Assembly: GCF_003864975.1 (NCBI RefSeq)
Contig: NZ_BHGL01000033.1
Coordinates: forward strand, 116,787 to 180,786
Source of the DNA: Sulfuriferula thiophila
Lineage (GTDB): Bacteria; Pseudomonadota; Gammaproteobacteria; Burkholderiales; Sulfuriferulaceae
Reading direction: 5' to 3'
DNA length: 64,000 nt
The notes under the pieces are model-generated. The model made no database searches. It saw only the letters and a program-made list of their open reading frames with translations, and was not told the origin of the DNA. Below are positions 1 through 8,984 of this stretch, piece by piece; position 1 is the first letter of the stretch, and each line of letters begins with the position of its first letter. Position numbers and translations under genes: made by a program.

Positions 1-2733
1 ATGGTGGTTATGTTATTGATGGTTTTTCTGGTGACTTTCGGGCTGTCGCGATTGCACAGCATCAACCAGCAGCTAGAACAGGTTGTTAATGAATATAATG
101 TAAAAGCTGAACTGGCTTATAAAATGCAATTCATTGCCCGCGAAAGAATTATTTTGCTGCAGTCGATCGTTGCTACTGAAGATGTGTTTGATCGTGACAT
201 ATTGATTCAGCGTTTCTATGCATTATCCCCGCGTTTTATGACGGTATTCAATGAAGAAGTCAATCAGGGGCTGGTTGGCAAGGAAAAGCTATTGGTAGAA
301 CAGCAGCGTAAGTTCATGGCGATTGCCACGTCGATACAGGACCAGGTGCTGCAATTGGTATTGGACGGCAAAAACAGTGACGCAGTCAATTTGCTGATAG
401 ATCAGGCTGTTCCCGCTCAGGACAAAACCTTGGGCGTGCTGGCACAGCTTATTGATTTGCAGTTTGATCGGACACACAGTGCTGCAGAGGTAGCCAGGCA
501 GAATTATCAGCGTGCCGTTTACTCTATGGTGGTTAGTGGCATCGTTGCCTTCTTATTGAGTCTGCTGATTGCGTACTTTGTTAATCGGCGCATGTCCGGG
601 CTGGTAGGTAATCTGAGGTTAAAAGAGCAGGAGGCGCGTGTCCTGCTGGATAATATTCCTGATCTGGTGTGGTTGAAAAACAGTCACTCACGTTATGTTT
701 GGGCTAACCAAAAGTTCGAACAGGCTGCTGCATTGATGCCAGAACAGGTGGTTGGCTTACTGGATGATGATATATGGTTCGAGAGCGGAGCAGTCTGTCA
801 AAATGATGATCGGCAAGCAATTGAAACTCGTTGCACTGTTCATCATGAAAAAACCTTGACAAATCGTTCAGGAGTATCTCGGCAATATGTCACTTCGCGC
901 ACGGCAATTTTTGATGAGACCGGGCAATGTACGGGCGTGCTTGGCGTCGCCCATGATGTGACTGAGCGCAACCGGATGGCTGAACAGATTCAGGCCGCGA
1001 ACATTGAGTTGCAGTTCCAGAAAACGGCACTTGATCAGCACGCTATTGTCAGTATTGCGGATGTCAATGGTGTTATTACCTACGTCAATGACAAGTTCTG
1101 CGAAATCAGCAAATATGGGCGTGATGAGTTGCTGGGGCTGAACCATCGGGTGCTGAAGTCGGGTTGCCATCAACCGGAGTTTTATGCGGCGATGTGGAAA
1201 ACTATCGCCAGTGGCAAGGTGTGGGAGGGCGAGGTTTGCAATTTGGCAAAAGATGGCAGTCTCTATTGGGTCAAGACAACGATAGTGCCTTTTGTGGATG
1301 CCAATGGTTTGCCGCAGCGTTATATCTCGATACGCACAGATATCACCCCGGCTAAAAGTGCAGAATTGTTATTGCAACGCAGCCATGAAGAGCTTGAGCA
1401 AATAGTCTACGAACGCACGCATGAGCTTGTGGTGGCTAAGCAAGCTCTGGAAGCTGATATTGAAGCTCGTCGGCAGATCGAAGATGCCTTAAATCAATTC
1501 AAAGCAACCCTTGATCAGACTCATGATTCCGTATTCATGTTTGCGCCGGATACGCTGCGATTTATTTATGTGAATCGGGGGGCAGCGAGTCAGGTTGGTT
1601 ATTCTATTGAGGCGCTTTTGCAAATGACGCCGCTCGACCTTAAGTCCGAATTTACGCCAGAGGATTTTCGGGAAATTCTGCAGCCTTTGCTGTCTGGGCA
1701 GCAAAGCGCCATCACTTTTGAGACTACGCATCGGCACAAGGATGGCCACGAAATCCCGGTCGAGGTGTTACTGCAATATATTCATCCCAGCGGTGGAGAG
1801 GCCCGTTTTATCGCTGTAGTGCGTGATATTGCCGAGCGCAAACGGACAGAGGGTGAGTTGATCAGGCGTTATGAAGAAGTGGCCGCCCTTAATAGCCAGC
1901 TTCAGGAAACCCAAAGTCAGTTGCTGCAATCGGAAAAAATGGCTTCTATTGGTCAATTAGCGGCAGGTGTGGCGCATGAAATTAATAATCCTATTGGTTA
2001 TGTGCATTCCAATCTAGGCACTTTGGAAAAGTATGTGAAGGATCTGTTTGGCATGGTTGAAGTGTACGAACACGCGGAGCCCATGATCGCCGATGTCGGG
2101 ATATTGGCAGGGTTGCAGACTGCCAAGAAAAATTTTGATCTGGAGTTTTTGAAGGAGGATGTGTCTGCATTAATGAGTGAGTCCAGGGATGGTATAACCC
2201 GGGTCAAGAAGATTGTGCAGGATCTGAAAGATTTCTCCCATGTGGATACCGCAGAAGAGTGGCACTGGGCTGATTTGATAAAAGGAATAGATAGCACCTT
2301 GAATATCGTCAATAACGAGATCAAATACAAGGCGCAAGTTGTGAAAGAATATCAGGAGATACCTGATGTGGAGTGCCTTTCTTCACAGCTGAATCAGGTG
2401 TTCATGAATCTGCTTGTCAATGCGGTACATGCTATTGAGGAACGGGGTACTATCACGATACGGACGGGGCGGCAGGGTGATGATGAAGTATGGGTAGAAA
2501 TTGCTGATACAGGTAAAGGCATTGCTCCTGAAAATCTTAAAAAAATATTCGACCCGTTTTTCACCACTAAACCGATAGGTAAGGGCACAGGTTTGGGTTT
2601 GTCGCTTTCCTATGGCATTATTCATAAACACCATGGCCGAATTGAAGTGCAAAGCGAAGTAGACAGAGGAACGACGTTTAGAGTATGTTTGCCAGTCAGG
2701 CATGTGCCATCAGAAGTGCAGGTGGATGCTTAA
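1..2733 (+). CDS. multi-PAS sensor histidine kinase (possibly 5' partial)
   Basis: Membrane sensor kinase that should autophosphorylate and pass phosphate to a response regulator, probably one of the two encoded just downstream. The frame opens at the first base of the window, so the true start may lie upstream. Seen in order: a membrane segment at residues 1-17, a periplasmic helical region, a second membrane segment near 174-196, three PAS domains (about 213-325, 344-455 and 504-620), a coiled coil, an H-box (HEINNP, His659), an N-box near 798, and G-boxes DTGKGIAP (about 836) and GTGLGLS (about 863). The catalytic half closely resembles that of the next gene, so the two are tandem paralogues with different sensors. 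The signal sensed cannot be read from the sequence. Confidence 0.9.
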   Translation: MVVMLLMVFLVTFGLSRLHSINQQLEQVVNEYNVKAELAYKMQFIARERIILLQSIVATEDVFDRDILIQRFYALSPRFMTVFNEEVNQGLVGKEKLLVEQQRKFMAIATSIQDQVLQLVLDGKNSDAVNLLIDQAVPAQDKTLGVLAQLIDLQFDRTHSAAEVARQNYQRAVYSMVVSGIVAFLLSLLIAYFVNRRMSGLVGNLRLKEQEARVLLDNIPDLVWLKNSHSRYVWANQKFEQAAALMPEQVVGLLDDDIWFESGAVCQNDDRQAIETRCTVHHEKTLTNRSGVSRQYVTSRTAIFDETGQCTGVLGVAHDVTERNRMAEQIQAANIELQFQKTALDQHAIVSIADVNGVITYVNDKFCEISKYGRDELLGLNHRVLKSGCHQPEFYAAMWKTIASGKVWEGEVCNLAKDGSLYWVKTTIVPFVDANGLPQRYISIRTDITPAKSAELLLQRSHEELEQIVYERTHELVVAKQALEADIEARRQIEDALNQFKATLDQTHDSVFMFAPDTLRFIYVNRGAASQVGYSIEALLQMTPLDLKSEFTPEDFREILQPLLSGQQSAITFETTHRHKDGHEIPVEVLLQYIHPSGGEARFIAVVRDIAERKRTEGELIRRYEEVAALNSQLQETQSQLLQSEKMASIGQLAAGVAHEINNPIGYVHSNLGTLEKYVKDLFGMVEVYEHAEPMIADVGILAGLQTAKKNFDLEFLKEDVSALMSESRDGITRVKKIVQDLKDFSHVDTAEEWHWADLIKGIDSTLNIVNNEIKYKAQVVKEYQEIPDVECLSSQLNQVFMNLLVNAVHAIEERGTITIRTGRQGDDEVWVEIADTGKGIAPENLKKIFDPFFTTKPIGKGTGLGLSLSYGIIHKHHGRIEVQSEVDRGTTFRVCLPVRHVPSEVQVDA

Positions 2734-2794
2734 CCGGTTCGCTGGATGTTGTTTATATTTCATTGGTATGTTGCTAAACAGGAGTCAGATTTTT

Positions 2795-4348
2795 ATGCCG
2801 AACATGCCTGGTGATAATCCATTGATCATGACGATTGACGCAATCAGTGATTTCCATCAGGCGGTGCCCCTGCCGCCGGATGCAGATGAAGCGGCAATAG
2901 TGCTGGTGGAAAGCATTAACCGGTTGCTTGAACGCCTTGCTGCCAGGTTTGATGTGAGTAATCAGGAGGCGAATAGTCTGGCAGCAGGCAGTATCCGCAT
3001 GGTGGTGATGGCGGATGTTCAGGAGCGTTTGAGTCAGGCTGACAAGCTGGTAAAAACATCAAGTGATATCAAGCGGTTTTTCGAGGATGTGCTGGTTGAT
3101 TTGCAGGATGCTACAGGGGCACGTGTGGGGATTTATGTGTCGCTTGACGGAGCGGGTGTCCCGAGAAGCTTGGTAAGTCCGGGAGCAAATGAAGCGCTGT
3201 TAACTGAACTGAAACAATCGAGTGTGTTCCACGATATCTTGCGCGCTGCCTGTGCTGGCACCGGTGTCGTTAGTAACCAGGGGACGAGCGGCAGTATGCC
3301 AGCTATTCTGGCTAATCCTATGCTGGTAGCGCCGGTTTTCATACGCGGTAAGGCAGTTGGCGTATTCGTTATGCTGGGCAGGGAGGGGGAAGGTGTTTTT
3401 TCTCGCGATGACCTGACTATGCTTGAGCAATTGTTGCCCGATGTGACCCGCGTGCTGGAAAGGCTGGATCTGTTAAGAGCGCTGGAACAGAGTAACCGCT
3501 CATTGCATGCAGAACAATTGAAGCAGCAGGTGTTGATAGAGCAACTGGAAGCAGCGCAGAGTCAATTGATGCAGTCGGAGAAAATGGCGTCAGTCGGTCA
3601 GCTTGCGGCGGGTGTCGCGCATGAGATTAATAATCCTATCGGCTTTGTCTACTCCAATCTGGGGACGCTGGAAAAATATCTGGAAAATTTGTTTGAAATT
3701 GTTGATAACTATGAGTTAGCTGAAAGCGCAATTACTGATGGGGACGTACTGGCGCGTTTGCAGTTGGCCAAACAGAAACTCGATTTGCCGTTTTTAAAGG
3801 AAGACCTGCCCGCCTTGATGGGTGAATCAAAAGACGGTATCACCCGCGTTAAAAAAATAGTGCAGGACCTGAAAGACTTTTCCCATGTTGATGTGACTGA
3901 GGAGTGGGAGCTGGCAGACTTGCAGAGAGGCATCGATACTACGCTCAATATTGTCAGTAACGAGATTAAATATAAGGCGGAAGTGATCAAGGAGTATGGC
4001 AATATTCCAGAAGTGAAATGCCTGTCTTCGCAGCTTAATCAGGTATTTATGAATTTGCTGGTCAATGCGGCTCATGCTATTGAAGAGCGTGGCACGATTA
4101 CTATTCGAACCGGGCAACAGGGGCAAGAGGTATGGGTCGAAGTAAGCGATACCGGAAAAGGGATCGCTCCGGAAAATCTGAAACGGATATTTGATCCTTT
4201 TTTCACTACCAAGCCGATAGGAAAAGGGACCGGGTTGGGGCTGTCAATGGCGTATGGAATTATGAAGAAACACCATGGCAGGATAGAAGTGCAAAGTGAA
4301 GTTGGTAAAGGCACGACATTCAGAGTGAGTTTGCCTGTTGAACAGTGA
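2795..4348 (+). CDS. GAF-domain sensor histidine kinase, paralogue of the upstream kinase
   Basis: Soluble histidine kinase of about 517 residues. I chose the ATG at 2795 because AGGAG lies about 10 bases upstream and the longer frame would overlap the previous gene with an unlikely leader. A GAF-like domain occupies roughly residues 95-220, followed by a short coiled coil, the H-box with His276 in HEINNP, an N-box and the ATP-binding motifs DTGKGIAP and GTGLGLS. No membrane segment is visible, so it probably senses a cytoplasmic ligand or redox state. From the H-box onward it is nearly parallel to the preceding kinase at protein level, including the unusual linker after the phosphorylated helix, which points to duplication with sensor replacement. 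Confidence 0.88.
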   Translation: MPNMPGDNPLIMTIDAISDFHQAVPLPPDADEAAIVLVESINRLLERLAARFDVSNQEANSLAAGSIRMVVMADVQERLSQADKLVKTSSDIKRFFEDVLVDLQDATGARVGIYVSLDGAGVPRSLVSPGANEALLTELKQSSVFHDILRAACAGTGVVSNQGTSGSMPAILANPMLVAPVFIRGKAVGVFVMLGREGEGVFSRDDLTMLEQLLPDVTRVLERLDLLRALEQSNRSLHAEQLKQQVLIEQLEAAQSQLMQSEKMASVGQLAAGVAHEINNPIGFVYSNLGTLEKYLENLFEIVDNYELAESAITDGDVLARLQLAKQKLDLPFLKEDLPALMGESKDGITRVKKIVQDLKDFSHVDVTEEWELADLQRGIDTTLNIVSNEIKYKAEVIKEYGNIPEVKCLSSQLNQVFMNLLVNAAHAIEERGTITIRTGQQGQEVWVEVSDTGKGIAPENLKRIFDPFFTTKPIGKGTGLGLSMAYGIMKKHHGRIEVQSEVGKGTTFRVSLPVEQ

Positions 4349-4445
4349 TCCTCTCCAGGAGCATGGGTGTATCGTGTAGCAGCCAAATTGGGCGTGGGTG
4401 TTTTTGTGGAGGGTGTTGTTACCCCTGTAGGCTGAGCGTTGAATT

Positions 4446-5804
4446 ATGGATGAAAAAATGAACGAAATGCAATCCGCAGCACTGCCGCAAGCCAAACCGG
4501 AAGAAATCATAACCCTGTTGTTTGTGGATGATGAGGCTAACATTCTTTCCGCCTTGAAACGGTTATTTCGACCATTCGGATACCGGATATTTACTGCCGA
4601 AGGTGGTGCTGCAGGACTGGAGATCATGGCGCGTGAAACCGTAGATCTGGTGATATCCGATATGCGTATGCCTGAAATGAATGGGGCGGAATTTCTTGAA
4701 AAAGTCAGGGACGGCTGGCCGGATACGGTACGGATACTATTGACCGGTTATGCTGAAATCGGTGCAACTATTGATGCCATTAATAAAGGGCGGATATATC
4801 GGTATATCTCCAAGCCCTGGGAAGATAATGATATTACCCTGACGGTGAGGCAGGCGTTGGAAACCAAGCTGCTTGAGCGGGAAAAAACCCGTCTGGAAGC
4901 GCTGACGCTCAAGCAGAATGAAGAATTAAAAAATCTCAATGCAACATTGGAAGACCGGGTCAAGGCGCGCACTGAAGAAGTCCGTCAGACTATGGGTTTT
5001 CTCGAAGTTTCGCATGAGAAGTTAAAAAAGAGTTTCATTACTTCTATCCGTGTATTCTCCAATTTGATTGAAATGCGTGAAGGCCGAATGGCCGGGCACT
5101 CGCGACGGGTTGCCGATCTTGCCAGGACGCTGGCCCAGCGTCTGGGTATGAAGGACGCTGAAGTGCAGGATGTTTTTTTAGCGGCGTTGTTGCACGATGT
5201 GGGCAAAATTGGATTGCCGGATCGTTTAATGGAGAAATCTTTTTCCAGCCTGACCAGTGAGGAGAGGACGGAAGTTGTAAAGCATCCAGCCAAGGGGGAA
5301 GCAGCGCTGATGGCGTTGGAACAGTTGCATGGTGCGGCGAAGTTTATTCGTGGGCACCATGAGCGGTTTGACGGCTTGGGGTATCCGGATAAATTGGCGG
5401 GGTTGGCTATTCCTCTAGGCGCCCGGATTCTTGCGGTTGCTAATGACTATGATGCGGTGCAGCTTGGTACCATAGTGAATAAGCGTTTGAATCAAAATGA
5501 AGCGCTGGCATATATTCAGGAAGGGCGCGGTAATCGTTATGATCCGACTGTGGTTGATGCGTTTCTTGGCAAGATGGCAAAACCCGTAGCTGAATCGGCA
5601 GAAACCAGGCCCGAAATCATGTTGAGCTCGGGGCAGCTGCAAGCAGGTATGAAGTTGTCCAGAGATATGATGGGTAATAACGGTAATTTGCTGCTCTCCA
5701 AGGATTATGTTCTGGATGCGCAGTTGATCGGTCAAATCAAGAATTTCGAGCGGCTTGAAAACCAATTATTTACGATTTGGATTTACGCAAAAAAAGGGGA
5801 TTGA
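4446..5804 (+). CDS. response regulator with HD-GYP cyclic di-GMP phosphodiesterase domain
   Basis: RpfG-type regulator of 452 residues. The receiver domain (about 23-140) has acidic residues Asp28/Asp29 and the predicted phosphorylation site Asp72 in VISDMRMPEMNG. A coiled coil links it to an HD-GYP domain (about 195-365) with HDVGK (His250, Asp251) and the signature HHERFDGLGYP at 304-314. Both metal-binding and GYP residues are intact, so hydrolysis of cyclic di-GMP to pGpG or GMP is expected. It follows two sensor kinases on the same strand, which are the obvious candidate phosphodonors. No clear Shine-Dalgarno precedes the ATG; nearby in-frame ATGs at 4458 and 4467 are alternatives. Confidence 0.9.
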   Translation: MDEKMNEMQSAALPQAKPEEIITLLFVDDEANILSALKRLFRPFGYRIFTAEGGAAGLEIMARETVDLVISDMRMPEMNGAEFLEKVRDGWPDTVRILLTGYAEIGATIDAINKGRIYRYISKPWEDNDITLTVRQALETKLLEREKTRLEALTLKQNEELKNLNATLEDRVKARTEEVRQTMGFLEVSHEKLKKSFITSIRVFSNLIEMREGRMAGHSRRVADLARTLAQRLGMKDAEVQDVFLAALLHDVGKIGLPDRLMEKSFSSLTSEERTEVVKHPAKGEAALMALEQLHGAAKFIRGHHERFDGLGYPDKLAGLAIPLGARILAVANDYDAVQLGTIVNKRLNQNEALAYIQEGRGNRYDPTVVDAFLGKMAKPVAESAETRPEIMLSSGQLQAGMKLSRDMMGNNGNLLLSKDYVLDAQLIGQIKNFERLENQLFTIWIYAKKGD

Positions 5805-5805
5805 T

Positions 5806-6360
5806 GTGAACCGTATCATGCTCGTGGATGATGAAAAAAACATATTAAACGCGTTACGTCGCGTATTGATGGGTGGTGTTGAAATAGAGGGCGAGTCAGT
5901 TGAGTTATCGGTTGAGATATTTGATTCGCCATCGGATGCATTGCGGCGAGCAGAAGTGGCTGCTTTTGATCTGGTGATTTCAGATTATCGTATGCCGGAA
6001 ATGGGAGGCGTCGAATTTCTCAAGGCCTTCAGGAAAATCCAGCCCAATGCTGCCCGCATGGTGTTGAGTGGCTATGCTGATTTTGCGGGCTTAATGGAGG
6101 CTATCAATGAAGCTGAAATTTACCGTTTTATCAGCAAACCGTGGAACGACTATGATTTGAAGTTTGCTATTTCGCAGGCGCTTTCATTTAGAAAGCTGCT
6201 CATGGAAAATCAGCGGCTGGCGGATATTGTACGTATGCAGCAGGGGCAGTTATCCAAGCAGGAATTGGCATTGCGACGACTTGAAGAGGAGAGTCCCGGT
6301 ATTACCAAAGTGAATTGGGGAGCGGATGGTTCGGTCATTATTGATGAAAATGATGTGTAG
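5806..6360 (+). CDS. receiver-domain response regulator with C-terminal helix
   Basis: Single receiver domain of about 184 residues with Asp8/Asp9, predicted phosphorylated Asp60 (VISDYRMPEMGG) and the conserved lysine in ISKPW, followed by a helical tail of about 45 residues and no recognised output domain. A GTG start at 5806 is preferred over the ATG at 5755: it sits one base after the stop of the HD-GYP gene, has AGGGG about 7 bases upstream, and places the receiver at the N-terminus as in its neighbour. It may act as a phosphate sink or bind a partner protein. Its receiver resembles that of the HD-GYP regulator, as expected for co-evolving partners of the two kinases. Confidence 0.82.
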   Translation: MNRIMLVDDEKNILNALRRVLMGGVEIEGESVELSVEIFDSPSDALRRAEVAAFDLVISDYRMPEMGGVEFLKAFRKIQPNAARMVLSGYADFAGLMEAINEAEIYRFISKPWNDYDLKFAISQALSFRKLLMENQRLADIVRMQQGQLSKQELALRRLEEESPGITKVNWGADGSVIIDENDV

Positions 6361-6450
6361 CGGTTTTGCCAGCGCTGTTGGTAACGTTCTGTATTTACGG
6401 GCTTAAATCTGCAGTGTGTGTCGTGCTTGATTTTGTGCTGACATTTGCGC

Positions 6451-6478
6451 TTGACAGGCGGGTTTTAGCTGGTACAAT
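6451..6478 (+). promoter_or_regulatory. strong sigma70-type promoter
   Basis: A consensus -35 TTGACA at 6451-6456 and a -10 TACAAT at 6473-6478 are separated by 16 bases. Transcription would begin near 6485, leaving about 100 bases of untranslated leader before the small membrane protein at 6593, and could continue into the tRNA-Glu gene. Confidence 0.7.
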
Positions 6479-6592
6479 TCGGGCCTTCGACAAGACGCGC
6501 AGCGCTTAACAAGGCTAGTGGGTATGTGTGGAAATTAAACCAAATCAATTGGTTAGTGAGTTTGCTAACTGGTTAATAACTTGGGTCAGCAG

Positions 6593-6772
6593 ATGCATAA
6601 AGTTGGCGTAATCATGATTTGGATCGGATTGCTGATGAGCATATTCGGTTTGATTTTTGGTTTTATTGATTTGGTTAAATATGGTGAGGCCAGTATCTGG
6701 ATCGCTATTATTCCTGCAGGTTTTGCAGGTTTGTTGACTGGAGTTACCATTACCCAGTTTTCAAAGAAGTAA
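6593..6772 (+). CDS. small two-helix membrane protein of unknown function
   Basis: A 59-residue hydrophobic protein (63 if the TTG at 6581 is used). Two membrane segments are visible, about residues 4-24 and 34-54, separated by a short charged loop. I do not recognise the family. Neither start has a clear Shine-Dalgarno, so translation is uncertain, but a strong promoter precedes it and the frame is open and well composed. It lies immediately upstream of the tRNA genes and shares no obvious function with them. Confidence 0.5.
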   Translation: MHKVGVIMIWIGLLMSIFGLIFGFIDLVKYGEASIWIAIIPAGFAGLLTGVTITQFSKK

Positions 6773-6786
6773 AAAGCTGTTATAAT
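6758..6786 (+). promoter_or_regulatory. probable promoter of tRNA-Glu
   Basis: A perfect -10 TATAAT at 6781-6786 with a weak -35 TTTTCA at 6758-6763 and a 17-base spacer lies 22 bases before the mature tRNA-Glu 5' end. The -35 overlaps the last codons of the small membrane protein. Confidence 0.55.
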
Positions 6787-6808
6787 GCGCAGCTTGAGTT
6801 TTACCTCT

Positions 6809-6884
6809 GTCCCCATCGTCTAGAGGCCTAGGACACCGCCCTTTCACGGCGATAACACGAGTTCGAATCTCGTTGGGGACGCCA
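6809..6884 (+). tRNA. tRNA-Glu (UUC)
   Basis: 76 bases with encoded CCA. The acceptor stem GTCCCCA pairs with TGGGGAC, the anticodon loop CTTTCAC gives anticodon UUC, and the T-loop GTTCGAATC is present. The outermost anticodon-stem pair reads C-A instead of the usual C-G, a small irregularity that should not prevent folding. Confidence 0.96.
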
Positions 6885-6890
6885 ATCTTA

Positions 6891-6920
6891 CGGGTTGCAG
6901 CGATGCAACCCGTTTATTTT
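6891..6920 (+). terminator. intrinsic terminator after tRNA-Glu
   Basis: A perfect 9-base-pair stem (CGGGTTGCA with TGCAACCCG, 6891-6899 and 6904-6912) closed by a GCGA tetraloop is followed by TTTATTTT. It lies between the two tRNA genes and would uncouple them or attenuate tRNA-Asp. A second, shorter inverted repeat (CTAACC/GGTTAG, 6921-6936) follows directly. Confidence 0.7.
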
Positions 6921-6941
6921 CTAACCGTCAGGTTAGATTCA

Positions 6942-7018
6942 GGAGTGGTAGTTCAGTTGGTTAGAATACCGGCCTGTCACGCCGGGGGTCGCGGGTTCGA
7001 GTCCCGTCCACTCCGCCA
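6942..7018 (+). tRNA. tRNA-Asp (GUC)
   Basis: 77 bases with encoded CCA. The acceptor stem GGAGTGG pairs with CCACTCC, the anticodon loop CTGTCAC gives GUC, and the T-loop GTTCGAGTC is standard. It follows tRNA-Glu by 57 bases, a common pairing in betaproteobacteria. Confidence 0.96.
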
Positions 7019-7030
7019 ACATACATGCAT

Positions 7031-7062
7031 AATATTGCCAAATTATTAAATTTGGCAATATT
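7031..7062 (+). terminator. 14-bp perfect inverted repeat after tRNA-Asp
   Basis: Arms 7031-7044 and 7049-7062 are perfectly complementary around a 4-base loop. The stem is AT-rich and no T-run follows, so it is either a weak terminator/3' processing signal or a protein-binding palindrome. Its position just after the tRNA favours termination. Confidence 0.45.
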
Positions 7063-7194
7063 CATGGCTAAGTAGCAAATATCTCACCCCTTCGTAATAC
7101 CTTTCCTTTTAAATAGACTATATCCCGCGCTTGGCATTCGTACGTTTATTTTCTGCATTGCTCGCCTGCTGAATTGATTTTTGGATATACCCTG

Positions 7195-7222
7195 TTGCAT
7201 AATTTTTGTTTACGTATATAAT
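7195..7222 (+). promoter_or_regulatory. sigma70 promoter of the hemP cluster
   Basis: The -35 TTGCAT (7195-7200) and perfect -10 TATAAT (7217-7222) are separated by 16 bases. The -10 is overlapped by a Fur box, so the promoter should be shut when iron is plentiful. It is the only clear promoter found ahead of hemP and the downstream flavin genes. Confidence 0.72.
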
Positions 7223-7235
7223 GCGAATCATTCTC
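7217..7235 (+). promoter_or_regulatory. Fur box
   Basis: The 19 bases match the classical Fur consensus at 15 positions, including the central AATCATT half. The site covers the -10 element of the hemP promoter, the usual arrangement for Fe(II)-Fur repression. Confidence 0.78.
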
Positions 7236-7260
7236 AATTGCAAAATCAAACAGATTAGTG

Positions 7261-7443
7261 ATGACATATCAAACTACACATGCGACAAGCAATACTGAAG
7301 TTCCTCATGTACGGCTGAATGATGGATCGCCTATACCCAGTGAGCGGTTATTCAGTAAGGGTGATGAGGTGTTAATTACACACAATGGCGAGCAATATCG
7401 TTTGCGCCGTACGCGCAATGGCAAATTGATATTGACGAAATGA
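7261..7443 (+). CDS. hemP: hemin uptake protein HemP family
   Basis: A 60-residue protein whose C-terminal half carries the HemP hallmark: a short basic strand-rich module ending in YRLRRTRNGKLILTK. HemP/HmuP proteins are small factors found with haem and iron uptake genes; in some bacteria they are needed for expression of the haem receptor. I use the ATG at 7261; an in-frame GTG at 7258 is also possible. It is the first gene after the Fur-controlled promoter. No haem receptor gene adjoins it; instead the genes that follow concern an outer-membrane protein and flavin electron transfer. Confidence 0.87.
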   Translation: MTYQTTHATSNTEVPHVRLNDGSPIPSERLFSKGDEVLITHNGEQYRLRRTRNGKLILTK

Positions 7444-7523
7444 TTTGAGCTTTACAGATAGCCAGCCAGCTCATGTTTGAGCAAGCCAGCCAATAAATAA
7501 CTTGACTACTTGATAGGGGCTGG

Positions 7524-8429
7524 ATGATGTCGAAATTGAATAAAGTGATGATGTTGGGAACGGTGTTTATGGCAACTGCAGGCACGGCGCAAGCTGATGA
7601 AGCACTGTTCGGTTATCTGAGAGGTGCGGAAACCTTGCCTAAAGGTGCGAACGAGGTGGTACAGCATTTGACCCGACGCTGGGATAAAGGGATGGGTGAA
7701 TACACTGCGTATGACAGCAAAACAGAATTGGAGCATGGTTTCACAGATCGTTTTACCGGTGCAGCCTATCTTCTTGGACAGGCTGTGAAATCGCAGGGTT
7801 TGCAGATTGATGGCTATATCCCGGCAGACATTAATACGGGTATGCAGTTATCGGGCGTTGAGTTGTCAGCCAAATATAACTTCCTCAGCCCGGCGAAAGA
7901 TGATTTCGGTTTGGCTGCTTATGTGTCCGGTGCGTATAAACGACTGGATAGGACTTCCGGGCAGAAGAAGGATGCCTATCAGGTTGAAGCGTGGTTGCTG
8001 GCACAAAAAAACTTTCTCGATGATCAGCTGGTTTGGGTAGGTAACGTGGGGCTGGAGTCAACATACGCAGTACGCTTGCCGATAGCCGGGGCGAACTTGA
8101 CGGAGGAGCAGTGGCCGACTACGCCAGAAATGGAGATAGGCATATTGGCGGGTACAGGGCTTTCCTATCGTGTCGCGCCAAACTGGTTTGTGGGCGCGGA
8201 GATGATGTATGACTCTGAATACGAAACCCAGGTAGGCCGCGAACGATGGTCAGTGCAGGCCGGCCCTAACGTGCATTATGGCGCGAAAGACTGGTGGTTT
8301 ACCGCGACCTGGTTGCCGCAACTGGCGGGTGGCGGATTCGAGACTTATCCTGGGCAAACGGATACGAGTTTGCATTTGATAGAAAAAACCAAGCAGGAAT
8401 TTCGGGTGAAAGTTGGATTCAATTTTTAA
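7524..8429 (+). CDS. exported outer-membrane-type protein, DUF6662-like
   Basis: 301 residues with a signal peptide ending around AQA (about residue 24) and a body of alternating amphipathic strands with many aromatic residues, finishing in VGFNF. A terminal phenylalanine is typical of barrel proteins recognised by BamA. It resembles the family I know as DUF6662, of no established function. AGGGG lies just upstream of two adjacent ATGs (7524, 7527). It sits 80 bases after hemP and 9 bases before the FMN-binding protein, so it probably belongs to the same iron-controlled operon. Whether it forms a pore or a smaller barrel cannot be decided here. Confidence 0.7.
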   Translation: MMSKLNKVMMLGTVFMATAGTAQADEALFGYLRGAETLPKGANEVVQHLTRRWDKGMGEYTAYDSKTELEHGFTDRFTGAAYLLGQAVKSQGLQIDGYIPADINTGMQLSGVELSAKYNFLSPAKDDFGLAAYVSGAYKRLDRTSGQKKDAYQVEAWLLAQKNFLDDQLVWVGNVGLESTYAVRLPIAGANLTEEQWPTTPEMEIGILAGTGLSYRVAPNWFVGAEMMYDSEYETQVGRERWSVQAGPNVHYGAKDWWFTATWLPQLAGGGFETYPGQTDTSLHLIEKTKQEFRVKVGFNF

Positions 8430-8438
8430 GGAATAGAC

Positions 8439-8984
8439 ATGAGCAATTATGACCGCTGGTTAATGGTGCCTGCATTGATTATCCCTGCTGTTGCTTCCGC
8501 GCCGGCATATGCAGTGCAGTACATGAATGTGGAACAGGCGCAGAAAGTGCTGTTTCCGGCTGCGGAAGGGTTTGAAGCCCGCACCATACAATTGACTGCT
8601 GAGCAGAAAAGCGCGATTGAGGCCAGCTCGGGTGTGCGCGTCCGGGTTGCTGAAATCAAAGCCTGGCGTGCGATCCAGGGCGGTAAGCCGAGCGGCTGGT
8701 TTTTGCTGGATGAGGTCTATGGCAAGCATGAGTTTATAACTTACGCCGTGGCGCTGGGTATGGATGGCGCGGTCAAGGGGGTAGAGATACTTGATTACCG
8801 TGAAACTCATGGCAGCGAAGTGAATAATGCGAAATGGCGTGCTCAGTTTACCGGCAAGAAAGCGGGCGATACCTTGAAGCTGGATGAGGATATCAAGAAT
8901 ATCAGTGGCGCGACGCTGTCGTGCAAGCATCTTACGGACGGCGTCAAGCGGCTGTTGGCGACTTACGCGACGGTACTTAAATGA
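8439..8984 (+). CDS. exported FMN-binding domain protein (covalent flavin carrier)
   Basis: 181 residues with a signal peptide cleaved near AYA (about residue 26), then an FMN_bind domain. The flavinylation motif SGATLS is at residues 156-161; by analogy with NqrC and RnfG the FMN phosphate would be esterified to the final hydroxyl residue, Ser161. Such proteins carry electrons at the outer face of the cytoplasmic membrane. The stop overlaps the start of apbE by ATGA, so the carrier and the enzyme that loads it are translationally coupled. AAGGAA precedes the ATG. The signal peptide is of Sec type, with no twin arginine. The electron acceptor is unknown; the Fur-controlled context points to iron. 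Confidence 0.88.
   Translation: MSNYDRWLMVPALIIPAVASAPAYAVQYMNVEQAQKVLFPAAEGFEARTIQLTAEQKSAIEASSGVRVRVAEIKAWRAIQGGKPSGWFLLDEVYGKHEFITYAVALGMDGAVKGVEILDYRETHGSEVNNAKWRAQFTGKKAGDTLKLDEDIKNISGATLSCKHLTDGVKRLLATYATVLK

Noticed and set aside
2702-2794. Longer start for the second histidine kinase
   Set aside because: It would overlap the first kinase and lacks a ribosome site; the ATG at 2795 has AGGAG.
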